64,000 nt of DNA, taken from contig NZ_CP035946.1 of assembly GCF_013177655.1 (NCBI RefSeq), forward strand, positions 372,001 to 436,000, in the 5' to 3' direction. This DNA is from Campylobacter canadensis. Its GTDB lineage: Bacteria > Campylobacterota > Campylobacteria > Campylobacterales > Campylobacteraceae. The notes under the pieces are model-generated. The model did no database searches. It was not told the origin of the DNA and saw nothing but the letters and a program-made list of their open reading frames with translations. The translations under genes were made by a program, and so were the position numbers. Below are positions 54,449 through 63,454 of this stretch, one piece after another (the first letter of the stretch is position 1; each line of letters starts with the position of its first letter).

Positions 54449-55956
54449 TCGTTTTCCCCTAGATTTTTTGAAAATATATCATAATTTTCTTCATAATCTT
54501 TTGTTTGTATGTTAAAAAATCCTAATAAAGATGAAAATAAATTATCTTGAGATAAAGAATAATTTAACTTATCTTTATTTATATAATCATAATTTGTCCA
54601 TAATAAAGCAGGGATATGTTTTTGTTCATCAGGAGCAATAGAGTATGGAAAACCGTGTAAATACAAACCAGCTTCTCCTAAACTTTCTCCGTGGTCGCTT
54701 AAATAAAATAAGCTTTTAACATCAGCTTTGCTTTCTTTTAGAAGTTGTATTAATTGATAAATTATGTAATCTGTGTAATAAATTGTGTTATCGTAAGTAT
54801 TTATTAGTTCTTCTTTGCTGCATTTTTCAAAATCACTTGTTTTGCAAGTTGGTGTAAATTTTTCAAATTCTTTTGGATATCTAAGATAATAGCTTGGTCC
54901 ATGCGAACCTTGTAAATGTAGTACTATTAAAAGATTTTTTGCTTTATTGTTATTTAAGCTTTCTTTGGCTTTATCAACTAGCCAATAATCATAATCAAGA
55001 CTTTGTTGCAACTCTTTTAAGCCATTACAAACACCTTTGCAGCCGCCAGAATTATTATCAAACCAATACACATCAATAAAACGGTTTAATACACTTAAAA
55101 CATTTTCATATCTTTCTTTTTTGCTAAATTCCTCTCTTTTGCTTATTGAAAACATACAAGGCAAAGAAGTTGCAGTTGCAGTACCGCAAGAATAAAAGTT
55201 ATTAAAAAAGTATGGACTTTCTTGTTTTGTATAAAAATTTGTATCGTTTTTTGTATATTTGCCTAAAGAATAATTTGCCCATCTTGCAGTTTCCCCTACA
55301 ACTAGAATGAGAATTTTACTTTTATCATCATCTTTTATTAGAGCATCTTCGCTTATTTTTTCTAGCGGTTTTGATGATTGTAGTTTAAAATCTGCAAGCT
55401 TATATGCTGCATAAATTTGGTAAAATGGTACATTATAATATCTTATATTGTCATTTGCTCTTAAAAAAGGCAAAATTGCTCTAGAATTTAAGAAAAATAT
55501 AACACAAACAATGATTAAAGGTAAAATTATATTTAAAATTTTAACACTAAAAGTATTTTTTTTAACTTTGAATGCAAAAAGAAAAATAATAACAAAGATA
55601 AAATTTACACTAAAATAAGCAAACATTTTAAACGATAGTAAGTCTTTAATCTCTCTACTATCAGTAGAAATTACATTATTTAGCATATCAAAATCAATTA
55701 CAACTGAATAATTATTCATAAAATAATTGCTAGAAATTGCAGCCAAGGTTAAAATTATTGTAAAAATTATTCTAGAAATTTTACATACACATAAGATACT
55801 AACCGCAGATAAAATAAGAAAAAAGTACATAAATAATAATGCAAAAATGCTTAAATTATCATCTACTTTATTAATTATAAAGCCAAGCATTGTTTCATTT
55901 ATGCAAAATAAATATAAACTTAGTAAGAAGTTAAATAAAAAAGCACTGATTTTCAT
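54445..55956 (-). CDS. eptC: Phosphoethanolamine transferase, EptC-like
   Basis: 503 aa. Five N-terminal helices precede a periplasmic alkaline-phosphatase-type domain with ILVVGETARWANYSLGKYT (metal Glu), the nucleophile Thr in CGTATATSLPCMF, LHLQGSHGP and YLSDHGESLGE with HGFPYS. It transfers phosphoethanolamine to lipid A. In C. jejuni EptC also modifies the flagellar rod protein FlgG and surface glycans. Here it lies five bases after flgN, directly downstream of the flagellar genes flgI-flgJ-flgM-flgN. Confidence 0.92.
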   Translation of the reverse strand: MKISAFLFNFLLSLYLFCINETMLGFIINKVDDNLSIFALLFMYFFLILSAVSILCVCKISRIIFTIILTLAAISSNYFMNNYSVVIDFDMLNNVISTDSREIKDLLSFKMFAYFSVNFIFVIIFLFAFKVKKNTFSVKILNIILPLIIVCVIFFLNSRAILPFLRANDNIRYYNVPFYQIYAAYKLADFKLQSSKPLEKISEDALIKDDDKSKILILVVGETARWANYSLGKYTKNDTNFYTKQESPYFFNNFYSCGTATATSLPCMFSISKREEFSKKERYENVLSVLNRFIDVYWFDNNSGGCKGVCNGLKELQQSLDYDYWLVDKAKESLNNNKAKNLLIVLHLQGSHGPSYYLRYPKEFEKFTPTCKTSDFEKCSKEELINTYDNTIYYTDYIIYQLIQLLKESKADVKSLFYLSDHGESLGEAGLYLHGFPYSIAPDEQKHIPALLWTNYDYINKDKLNYSLSQDNLFSSLLGFFNIQTKDYEENYDIFSKNLGENE

Positions 55957-55960
55957 TAGT

Positions 55961-56392
55961 TTAAACTTTAAATTTTATAGTTGGTTCTGATTTGAATTTA
56001 CTTTCATATCCATTCATTTGTATATTATCTTGTAACATTGTTTCTAATAGATTATCGTAAAATTCTTTTACACTTATTATGTATTTTGCAAATTCTTTAT
56101 TTTTTGCATTAAGAGTGTTTAAATTAAATCTTAATTGTTTTAATAAATCATTTATTTCATCACTTAATAATTCTTGCAAACTTACATCAGGCTTTGAGTT
56201 TGCAAGAGCAAGCAAGGCCTCATCAAGTTCGCTTTTAGCTTGTAAAAAATTAGCTATTAATTCATTTTTTTCTTTATTTTGCTTATCTAGTCTATCTTTT
56301 CTAGCTTTTTTTATATCATCAATACCTTCTTGAGTAAGCTCAATTAATTTTAATAAATATGAATTAGCTAATTTTAGTTTATTTTCTATCAT
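55961..56392 (-). CDS. flgN: FlgN-type flagellar export chaperone
   Basis: 143 aa, fully helical with long coiled-coil stretches (residues about 10-60 and 85-130) and no motif beyond the family pattern. Identified by size, helix content and position after flgM, as in C. jejuni. It would hold FlgK/FlgL before export; neither gene is in the window. It overlaps flgM by four bases. Confidence 0.75.
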   Translation of the reverse strand: MIENKLKLANSYLLKLIELTQEGIDDIKKARKDRLDKQNKEKNELIANFLQAKSELDEALLALANSKPDVSLQELLSDEINDLLKQLRFNLNTLNAKNKEFAKYIISVKEFYDNLLETMLQDNIQMNGYESKFKSEPTIKFKV

Positions 56393-56595
56393 ACAAGCTC
56401 ATCTAATAGTGCTTTTGCACAGTTTTTCATATCTAATTTATATTCACCATTTGCTATCTTTTCAGCTATTTGAGCAGCTTTTGGACTTAAAGATGAAGAT
56501 TTATTTTCGTTATTATCTTTTACACTTTGAGTTTTATTGTTTTGATTATTAATGTTTATGCTTTGTGCATTTACATAAGATGTATTAATCATCAT
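56389..56595 (-). CDS. flgM: Anti-sigma28 factor FlgM
   Basis: 68 aa. The Asn/Ser-rich disordered N-terminal half and the C-terminal sigma28-binding helices (KAAQIAEKIANGEYKLDMKN) are those of small Campylobacter FlgM. It holds FliA until it is exported through the hook-basal body. It has its own sigma28-type -10 box upstream. Confidence 0.88.
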   Translation of the reverse strand: MMINTSYVNAQSININNQNNKTQSVKDNNENKSSSLSPKAAQIAEKIANGEYKLDMKNCAKALLDELV

Positions 56596-56625
56596 TTTAT
56601 CTTCCTTAAAAATTATATTTCAAAC

Positions 56626-56632
56626 AATATCG
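56626..56632 (-). promoter_or_regulatory. Sigma28 (FliA)-type -10 of flgM
   Basis: The minus strand carries CGATATT 31 bases before flgM, preceded by a T-rich stretch, fitting the Campylobacter sigma28 consensus (CGATWT core). It would make flgM expression respond to its own target. Confidence 0.6.
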
Positions 56633-56648
56633 GTAAAAAAATAATTTT

Positions 56649-56990
56649 TTAAACCCTTTCTTTTAAAAAATTATAAAGCATATTAGAAATTCCTAAACCA
56701 CCGCTTAAAGACTTACTAATTGCGTCATTATACATAGAATTATAAATATCATCTCCTGCATCTTTTCCAAAAAGAGAATTTGATGTTTTTAAACTTAAAT
56801 CAAGTACGCTTTTAATCATTAAAGCTTCATATTCATCAGTTTGTTCTTTTAATAATTTATCTTCATTACTTTTAGCTTGGATTTCTTTATTTAAAAAGTT
56901 ATCAAATTCGTTTTTTGCACTCATATTTGCTAAATTACGATTTATATTGTGAGTACTATTATATGTGTTGTTAAAATTATTAATTTTCAT
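56649..56990 (-). CDS. flgJ: FlgJ-type rod assembly protein (N-terminal domain only)
   Basis: 113 aa. The ALMIKSVLDLSLKTSNSLFG and YNSMYNDAISKSLSGGLGIS segments are those of the rod-capping domain (compare the conserved GGLG). There is no muramidase domain, as usual in Campylobacterota. It overlaps flgI by four bases. Confidence 0.85.
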   Translation of the reverse strand: MKINNFNNTYNSTHNINRNLANMSAKNEFDNFLNKEIQAKSNEDKLLKEQTDEYEALMIKSVLDLSLKTSNSLFGKDAGDDIYNSMYNDAISKSLSGGLGISNMLYNFLKERV

Positions 56991-58021
56991 ATTATCTCCA
57001 ATTGTGCATCTATTGCACCTGCTTTTTTTAGATTTTTTATTATTGTTATTAAATCATCTGGTTTAACGCCTAATTTATTTAATGCTCTTGCTATATTTGC
57101 AAGAGTTATTTTTTCATTTGTGATTCTTAATTGATTTGTTGCAGTATCTATTACACTACCATCTTTTAAATCAATTTCATTTTCATTTAATTCATAAGGC
57201 ATTTTAGGCTCTATTTTTATAGTTATATTTCCTTGAGAAATTAAAACAGGCTCTACTTCAACATCAATACCGCTTATTATTGTTCCTGTTTTTTCATTTA
57301 TTATTATTTTTTTACTTGTGTCAATTTTACCTACATCTAAAGCTAAAATTTGTGCTAAAAAATCAACCGTGCTAAGCTCTTCTGGTCTTTGTAAATATAT
57401 ACTTTTTGAATCTTTAGCAAAGGCTATTTGCATATCAAATTTATCGTTTATTATATTTTGAATTCTACTTGCTAAAGAAAAGTCATTATTTTTTAAACTT
57501 AAAGTAAGATTTTCTTGTGAATTAAAATCAAAGCTTACCTCTCTTTCAATACTAGCACCATTTACTATATTTGCACTTGTATTACTAGCACCTTTTGCAT
57601 TAGCATCCATACTTAAAGCACCTTGTGCTAAAGCATAAATTTCTCCATCAACGCCTTTTAATGCGCTTAAAAGTAAGGTACCGCCTTTTAAGCTTTTAGC
57701 GTCTCCTAAACTAGCTACATTTACATCAATTTTATCTCCGCTTTTTGCAAAGGCTGGTATTTTTGCACTTATCATAACAGCTGCTGTATTTTTGCTTTTT
57801 ATATCTTCAGGATTAATTTTAACATTCATAGAACCAAGCATATTTGCTATACTTTGAATTGTAAATTCACTGCTACTACCATCTCCTGTACCGTTAAGAC
57901 CAACCACAAGTCCATAGCCAATTAATTCATTATCTCTAACCCCTACAACACTTGCAACATCTTTTAATAAAGTAGCATTTAAAAAAAGTGAAAAAATAAA
58001 AAAAGCAGCTATTTTTTTCAT
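56987..58021 (-). CDS. flgI: Flagellar P-ring protein FlgI
   Basis: 344 aa with a signal peptide (MKKIAAFFIFSLFLNATLL). P-ring signatures: DVASVVGVRDNELIGYGLVV, GLNGTGDGSS, FTIQSIANMLGSMNVKI, VKNTAAVM-like SKNTAAVMISAKIPAFA, and KGVDGEIYALAQGALS. It forms the bushing in the peptidoglycan layer. It is the first gene of flgI-flgJ-flgM-flgN, with a sigma54 promoter upstream. Confidence 0.96.
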   Translation of the reverse strand: MKKIAAFFIFSLFLNATLLKDVASVVGVRDNELIGYGLVVGLNGTGDGSSSEFTIQSIANMLGSMNVKINPEDIKSKNTAAVMISAKIPAFAKSGDKIDVNVASLGDAKSLKGGTLLLSALKGVDGEIYALAQGALSMDANAKGASNTSANIVNGASIEREVSFDFNSQENLTLSLKNNDFSLASRIQNIINDKFDMQIAFAKDSKSIYLQRPEELSTVDFLAQILALDVGKIDTSKKIIINEKTGTIISGIDVEVEPVLISQGNITIKIEPKMPYELNENEIDLKDGSVIDTATNQLRITNEKITLANIARALNKLGVKPDDLITIIKNLKKAGAIDAQLEII

Positions 58022-58048
58022 AAAATCTCCTAAAGTTTAAAGAATTAT

Positions 58049-58068
58049 AAAGCAAAACTTATTCCAAA
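58049..58068 (-). promoter_or_regulatory. Sigma54 (-24/-12) promoter of flgI
   Basis: Minus-strand TTTGGAATAAGTTTTGCTTT has GG and GC separated by exactly ten bases, 28 bases before the flgI ATG. Confidence 0.85.
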
Positions 58069-58156
58069 GATTTTACATATTTTTTATTAATTTTTAACAA
58101 AAATAAGTTAGAATGTAGGCTTTTATTTTAAGATTTTTACTTTTTAAAGGTTAGTT

Positions 58157-58840
58157 ATGCACGATAGTTTATTTTTATTTACGCACTTTATTACACATAA
58201 TTTAGCTACAGGGTATCTACTGCATTTAGTTTTAGTGTGTTGTATAATTACTTTAATTGCAATTATGGCAACAAGAAATCTGCAATTAGTTCCTCGTGGT
58301 ATGCAAAATATTATGGAAATGTTTTTAGAGCTTGTAATGTATTTATTAAATGAAAATATTCAAGATAAGGCTAAGGTAAAAAAATATTTACCATTAATTG
58401 CAACTCTTGGTTTAATAATTTTAATTAGTAATCTTATTGGTATTATACCTGGTTTTGAAGCACCTACTGCTAGCTTAAATTTAACATTATCTTTAGCTCT
58501 TATTGTGTGTTTATATTATCATTATGAAGGTATTCGCTCTCAAGGTTTTGTGAAATATTTTGCACATTTTTGCGGACCTGTTAAAGTAATTGCACCTTTT
58601 ATGTTTATAATTGAAATTATTTCTCATATTTCTCGTATAATTTCATTATCTTTTCGTCTTTTTGGTAATATTAAAGGTGATGATTTATTCTTAGCAGTTA
58701 TTTTATCTTTAGTGCCTTATATTGCACCACTTCCACCTTATTTTCTACTAACATTTATGGCATTTTTACAAACCTTTGTATTTATGTTATTAGCTTGTAT
58801 TTATATTTCAGGTGCTATTGCACTAGAAGAGGAGCATTAA
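58157..58840 (+). CDS. atpB: ATP synthase F0 subunit a
   Basis: 227 aa with five helices. The essential arginine of the proton channel is in helix 4 ([19 protein letters not shown]), and [20 protein letters not shown] forms helix 5. Other F0F1 genes are not near, as in other Campylobacterota where atpB stands apart. The stop shares a base with the gatB start (TAATG). Confidence 0.95.
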   Translation: MHDSLFLFTHFITHNLATGYLLHLVLVCCIITLIAIMATRNLQLVPRGMQNIMEMFLELVMYLLNENIQDKAKVKKYLPLIATLGLIILISNLIGIIPGFEAPTASLNLTLSLALIVCLYYHYEGIRSQGFVKYFAHFCGPVKVIAPFMFIIEIISHISRIISLSFRLFGNIKGDDLFLAVILSLVPYIAPLPPYFLLTFMAFLQTFVFMLLACIYISGAIALEEEH

Positions 58841-60255
58841 TGGAATTTGAAACAGTCATAGGACTTGAGGTACATACTCAATTAAACACAAACACTAAGA
58901 TTTTTTGCTCTTGTGCAACTAGCTTTGGAGATAGTGCTAATGCTAATACTTGCCCTGTATGTTTAGCTTTACCTGGTGCTTTACCTGTTTTAAATAAAGA
59001 AGCTTTACAAAAGGCTATTTATTTTGGAAAGGCAATTAAGGCTAAGTTAAATCAGGTTAGTATTTTTAATCGTAAAAATTATTTTTATCCTGATTTACCA
59101 AAGGCTTATCAAATTTCTCAATTTGATGTTGCAATTGTTGAAAATGGCAGCCTTGAAATTGAAGGGGAATTTGGTAAAAAAACAATAGGAATAACAAGGG
59201 CGCATTTAGAAGAAGATGCAGGGAAAAATATTCACGAAAATGATTATTCAAAAGTAGATTTAAATCGTGCAGGAACTCCACTTTTAGAAATTGTTAGTGA
59301 GCCTGATATTAGAAGTAGCGATGAAGCTGTTGCTTACCTTAAGAAGTTACACTCTATTATTCGCTTTTTAAATATATCTGATGCAAATATGCAAGAAGGT
59401 TCTTTTCGCTGTGATGTAAATATTTCTATTCGCCCAAAAGGAGAAGAAAAATTTTACACTAGAGTTGAAATTAAAAACTTAAATTCATTTAAATTTATCC
59501 AAAAAGCAATTGAATATGAAAAAGATAGACAAATAGCAGCTTTTAAAGATGGTACTTATGAAAAAGAAGTAGTGCAAGAAACAAGATTATTTGATACAAA
59601 TAAATTAATTACAAAAGCTATGAGAAGTAAAGAACAAGCAGCTGAATATCGTTATTTTGCTGACCCTGATTTATTACCTGTTTTCGCAAGTGATGAGATG
59701 CTTAATGTTAGTATTCCTGAATTAGCCGATGAGAAAATACAAAGGTATATGCAAGAATATTCAATAAAAGAAGATGATGCAAAGGTTTTAGTTAGCTCTT
59801 TAGAAATGGCTCAATTTTTTGAATATTTGATTGATAATAAATGTAATCCAAAACTTGCTACAACTTGGTTAAGTGTAGAGCTGATGGGACTTTTAAAAGG
59901 AGAATTAAATATCACGAATTCTCCAGTAAGCAAAGAACAACTAGCTGATTTGATTAAGGCAATTGAAAGTGCTGAAATATCAAATAAAGCAGCAAAAGAT
60001 GTTTTAGCTTATTTATTTGAAAATAAAGTAGAAGTTTCTAAGGCTATTGAGACTTTAGGTTTAAAACAAGTTAGCGATGATGGTGCTATTAATGAAATTA
60101 TTGTTAAAGTACTTGAGCAAAACAAAGATAAGGTAGAAGAATATAAAGCTGGTAAGGATAAGCTATTTGGCTTTTTTGTAGGTCAGGTTATGAAAGAAGG
60201 TAAAGGAGCTTTTAATCCTGCAAAGGTTAATGAGCTTTTAAAGGCAAAACTTTAA
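58840..60255 (+). CDS. gatB: Aspartyl/glutamyl-tRNA amidotransferase subunit B
   Basis: 471 aa from the ATG at 58840 ([20 protein letters not shown]); upstream extension enters atpB and is rejected. Signatures: [31 protein letters not shown] and [12 protein letters not shown]. GatB binds misacylated tRNA and phosphorylates Asp/Glu for amidation in GatCAB. GatA and GatC genes are elsewhere. Confidence 0.97.
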   Translation: MEFETVIGLEVHTQLNTNTKIFCSCATSFGDSANANTCPVCLALPGALPVLNKEALQKAIYFGKAIKAKLNQVSIFNRKNYFYPDLPKAYQISQFDVAIVENGSLEIEGEFGKKTIGITRAHLEEDAGKNIHENDYSKVDLNRAGTPLLEIVSEPDIRSSDEAVAYLKKLHSIIRFLNISDANMQEGSFRCDVNISIRPKGEEKFYTRVEIKNLNSFKFIQKAIEYEKDRQIAAFKDGTYEKEVVQETRLFDTNKLITKAMRSKEQAAEYRYFADPDLLPVFASDEMLNVSIPELADEKIQRYMQEYSIKEDDAKVLVSSLEMAQFFEYLIDNKCNPKLATTWLSVELMGLLKGELNITNSPVSKEQLADLIKAIESAEISNKAAKDVLAYLFENKVEVSKAIETLGLKQVSDDGAINEIIVKVLEQNKDKVEEYKAGKDKLFGFFVGQVMKEGKGAFNPAKVNELLKAKL

Positions 60256-61112
60256 TGATTGCTATCATAGGTGCTGGTAAATGGGGGCAAGCTATTGCCT
60301 ATGCTATTGGTAAAAATAATAAAGTAAGCTTATATAGTGCTAGAGAATTTAGTGCTTTTAATGAAGAATGCACACATTTAATTTTTGTTGTGCGTTCTGA
60401 TAAAACTAGCGAAATTTTAGAAAAATTCTTTAAAAAAAACAATGATAAAACAAAGGTTTTAATAGCCACAAAAGGACTTTATGATGATAAATTTATGCAT
60501 GAAATCTTTAGTCCTTATTTTAGTAATATTTGTGTTTTAAGCGGACCATCTTTTGCTAGTGAGGTAATGCAAGACTTACCAACAGCTTTGGTAATTAGTT
60601 CTAGTAATTTAGAAGTAGCAAAAGAATTTGCAAGTTTTTTTCCTGATAATATTAAAACTTATACGAATGATGATGTTATTGGTGCTGAAATTTGTGGTTC
60701 GTATAAAAATGTTTTAGCTATAGCTAGTGGAATTTGCGATGGTTTAAATTTAGGTAATAATGCAAGAGCAGCTTTGATTTCAAGAGGTTTGATTGAAATG
60801 GCTAGGTTTGGAGAATTTTTTCAAGCTAAAGAAAATACCTTTTTAGGTCTTAGTGGGGCAGGGGATTTATTTTTAACTGCAAGTAGCACACTTTCAAGAA
60901 ATTATCGTGCTGGTTTTTTACTAGCTAATAATAAAAGTTTAAGCGATATAAAAGATGAACTAAAAGAAGTTGTAGAAGGCATTAATACAGCTAAATTTAT
61001 TAGCAAATTATCTGCTAAAAACAATATTTATTGTCCTATTGCTAATGAAATTACTAATATTTTAAATGGCAAAAATATAAAAGAAAGCATACAAGATTTA
61101 CTTAGAAAATGA
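60255..61112 (+). CDS. gpsA: Glycerol-3-phosphate dehydrogenase [NAD(P)+]
   Basis: 285 aa. The Rossmann motif [19 protein letters not shown], the substrate lysine region ATKGLYDDKF, SGPSFASEV and the catalytic Lys in GSYKNVLAIASG fit GpsA. It reduces dihydroxyacetone phosphate to glycerol-3-phosphate for phospholipid synthesis. Shares one base with the gatB stop, as gatB-gpsA in C. jejuni. Confidence 0.95.
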   Translation: MIAIIGAGKWGQAIAYAIGKNNKVSLYSAREFSAFNEECTHLIFVVRSDKTSEILEKFFKKNNDKTKVLIATKGLYDDKFMHEIFSPYFSNICVLSGPSFASEVMQDLPTALVISSSNLEVAKEFASFFPDNIKTYTNDDVIGAEICGSYKNVLAIASGICDGLNLGNNARAALISRGLIEMARFGEFFQAKENTFLGLSGAGDLFLTASSTLSRNYRAGFLLANNKSLSDIKDELKEVVEGINTAKFISKLSAKNNIYCPIANEITNILNGKNIKESIQDLLRK

Positions 61113-62092
61113 AAAAAATATTTTTATTATTAGTTACAATTTATTCTTTATTTTCTTATGATTTAGAAAGTATTAGCAATGCAAGATTAGCAGGGCAAAT
61201 GATTTTTATTGGAGTAAAAGGCAAAGCGGTAAATGAGTATAGCGTTAAAAAACTAGGTCAAGAAGCTTCGCTTGGAAGACTTGGCGGAGTGGTTTTTAAT
61301 AAAGATAATTTTACAGATTTTTTGCAAGCAAAAAAATTAGTAGATAGATTTAAACATATCGCCTTAGTTAATCCTTTATTTTTATCCTATGAAGAAAATA
61401 ATGAAGAAAAACAAGATTTTGCAATTTTAAAAATGCCTAATTTTAATCCATTGATAAATATAAACCAATCAAGATTAGCTTACACAAAACAAGCTTTATT
61501 TTTAAATAATCTAGGTCTTAATTTGTATCTTAGCGTTGATTTAAATCTAAACTTAAACAAAGATTTTTATAAGCAAATTATTTATTCTCAAGAATTTGCA
61601 AATTCTTTAAAGCAAAATAATATTTTTGTTAGTGTAGCTAATTTTCCAAGTAATTTTGCTGCAAAAGACTTTGTTGTAGAAAGTTACAATATAAATTCTT
61701 TAAAACCTTTTTATGATTTTATTCAACTTGATTTGATTGATTTTGTAGAGTTATCTCATTTAAAATTTTTAAACTTTGATAATACTCAAGCGCTTTTTTC
61801 TAAAAAAATAATTTCTATTTTAAGAAATGATTTATCTTTTAATAAGGTAATCATAAGTGATGATATTTTAGGTGGTAGCTTAGATGAGGTAGATTTTAAA
61901 GATAGGATTATAAAGGCTATTAATGCTGGAGTTGATGTTTTATATTTTTCTATGCCGCAAATTAAATATGGAGATACTGCTACTTATGTTGTTTCAGTAA
62001 TTACAAAGGCAGTTGATGATGGGCTTATTAGTAGAAAAAGACTTGAGGAGTCTTATCTTAGAATAATTAATTTAAAAGACAAAATAAAATGA
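61109..62092 (+). CDS. Glycoside hydrolase family 3-like exported protein, acid/base motif lost
   Basis: 327 aa with a signal peptide (MKKIFLLLVTIYSLFSYDLE). The TIM-barrel GH3 pattern is visible: LAGQMIFIGVKG, LGRLGGVVFNKDNF, then the nucleophile-type segment KVIISDDILGGSLDEVD and a final GVDVLYFS. The conserved KHFPGHG loop of NagZ-type enzymes, which brings the Asp-His dyad, reads ANFPSNF here. So the protein may bind rather than cleave cell-wall sugars, or use another acid. It is exported, whereas NagZ is cytoplasmic. It overlaps gpsA by four bases. Confidence 0.7.
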   Translation: MKKIFLLLVTIYSLFSYDLESISNARLAGQMIFIGVKGKAVNEYSVKKLGQEASLGRLGGVVFNKDNFTDFLQAKKLVDRFKHIALVNPLFLSYEENNEEKQDFAILKMPNFNPLININQSRLAYTKQALFLNNLGLNLYLSVDLNLNLNKDFYKQIIYSQEFANSLKQNNIFVSVANFPSNFAAKDFVVESYNINSLKPFYDFIQLDLIDFVELSHLKFLNFDNTQALFSKKIISILRNDLSFNKVIISDDILGGSLDEVDFKDRIIKAINAGVDVLYFSMPQIKYGDTATYVVSVITKAVDDGLISRKRLEESYLRIINLKDKIK

Positions 62093-62832
62093 AAGAGCTA
62101 TTAGACAAATTAGCCAATGAAAAAAATAGTTTTTATGCGTTAAACGAGCATCCTGACCCTTTGCAAGTAGCAAAAAAATATCAAAATGATAAGAATTTTT
62201 ATATTATAGCTTTGCTTTGCGCCTTGTTTGCTTATGGTAATGCTAGGGCTATTGTTAAATTTTTAAATTCTTTTGATTTTTCTTTGCTAGATAAGAACGA
62301 TTTAGCAAATGTAGATTATGTATATAGATTTCAAAACAAAGAAGATATAAAACAGATATTATTAACTATGCAGAATTTTAAAAACAAGCATTGTTTAAAA
62401 GAATTTTGTGAAAATTCTTATAAAAAAAATTATAAAAAAGAAAATGTTTTACTTTATGTTATTTTTGATTTAATTAAAGAAATATATTCTTTAAATGATT
62501 ATAACTCTAATGGATATTCTTTTTATTTTTCAAAGATTAATAATAGTAGTGCTTATAAAAGATATTGTATGTTTTTTCGCTGGATGGTTAGAAAAGACGA
62601 GCTTGATTTTGGCTGTTTTAATCAAATTAGTACTAAGGATTTATTAATTCCACTTGATACTCATACTCATAAAATGGGCTTAAAGCTACAGCTTATTAAA
62701 AGCAAACAAGCAAATCAAAAAGCAATGCTAGAATTTAGTAAAAAACTAAAAGAATTTGATAAAAACGACCCTATAAAATATGATTTTGCACTTTATAGAA
62801 TTTCTCAATTAAAAGATTATCATTTATTGTAA
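62089..62832 (+). CDS. TIGR02757/DUF2400 family protein
   Basis: 247 aa. Recognisable from IIALLCALFAYGNARAIVKF, YKRYCMFFRWMVRKDELDFG and LIPLDTHTHKMGLKL. The family has a helix-hairpin-helix/HhH-GPD-like appearance and no proven function. It overlaps the GH3-like gene by four bases and ends the gatB operon. Confidence 0.85.
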   Translation: MKELLDKLANEKNSFYALNEHPDPLQVAKKYQNDKNFYIIALLCALFAYGNARAIVKFLNSFDFSLLDKNDLANVDYVYRFQNKEDIKQILLTMQNFKNKHCLKEFCENSYKKNYKKENVLLYVIFDLIKEIYSLNDYNSNGYSFYFSKINNSSAYKRYCMFFRWMVRKDELDFGCFNQISTKDLLIPLDTHTHKMGLKLQLIKSKQANQKAMLEFSKKLKEFDKNDPIKYDFALYRISQLKDYHLL

Positions 62833-63454
62833 AATAATATAAAGTTAAGCATATTATTAGCTTTATTTTTAGCATTTATATTATTTTGTGCAAGAATTAA
62901 AGCTAAAAAATTAGTAATTATTTTGTAAAATAAATTAAGTTTTTAATATAAAGCTATTTTAAAATATAATCTTTTAAAAATCTTAAGATAGAATAAAAGC
63001 CAACTAAAGAATATGCACTCAAATAAATAATTAAATAAATATTATCTAACTTTAAGATTGCTTGTAAGACTAAGTAATAAAATCTATGTGAAAATATAAA
63101 CTAGCTTTAAAAGATATAAATTATCAAATCTTGGATTAAAGCACTTTTGATTATAAATTAGCTTATTAGAATATAAATAAAAGTACTTTATTGGCTAAGA
63201 TTGCTTGGCTTTGCTTAAAAAGTATAATTAATTTTTTATCTTTAAAAACAGTTTGAAAACTTGTTAAAAGCATATTCAAATATTTTTAATTTAAGTTTTA
63301 ATTGAAACAAGAAAGTAATTTATTTCTTGCTTAAAATAATAAAATTGTGTTTTAAAATAAAAGCTCTTAAGTTGTTTTTTATTAGTAAAAATCTAATAAG
63401 CATAAATATATGCAAATATTTATACTTATTAAAAAAAGTAAAAATTAGCATTTT
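62833..63454. other. Intergenic region without recognisable gene
   Basis: 622 very AT-rich bases between convergent genes. A short hydrophobic open stretch follows the stop at 62832 (ILLALFLAFILFCARIKAKK), but it has no start codon or ribosome site. No strong terminator, tRNA or repeat was found. Confidence 0.6.

Noticed and set aside
62833-62930. Hydrophobic open stretch (ILLALFLAFILFCARIKAKK) after the TIGR02757 gene, like a toxin peptide
   Set aside because: No start codon in frame and no ribosome site. It runs out of the preceding stop region and looks like chance translation of T-rich DNA.
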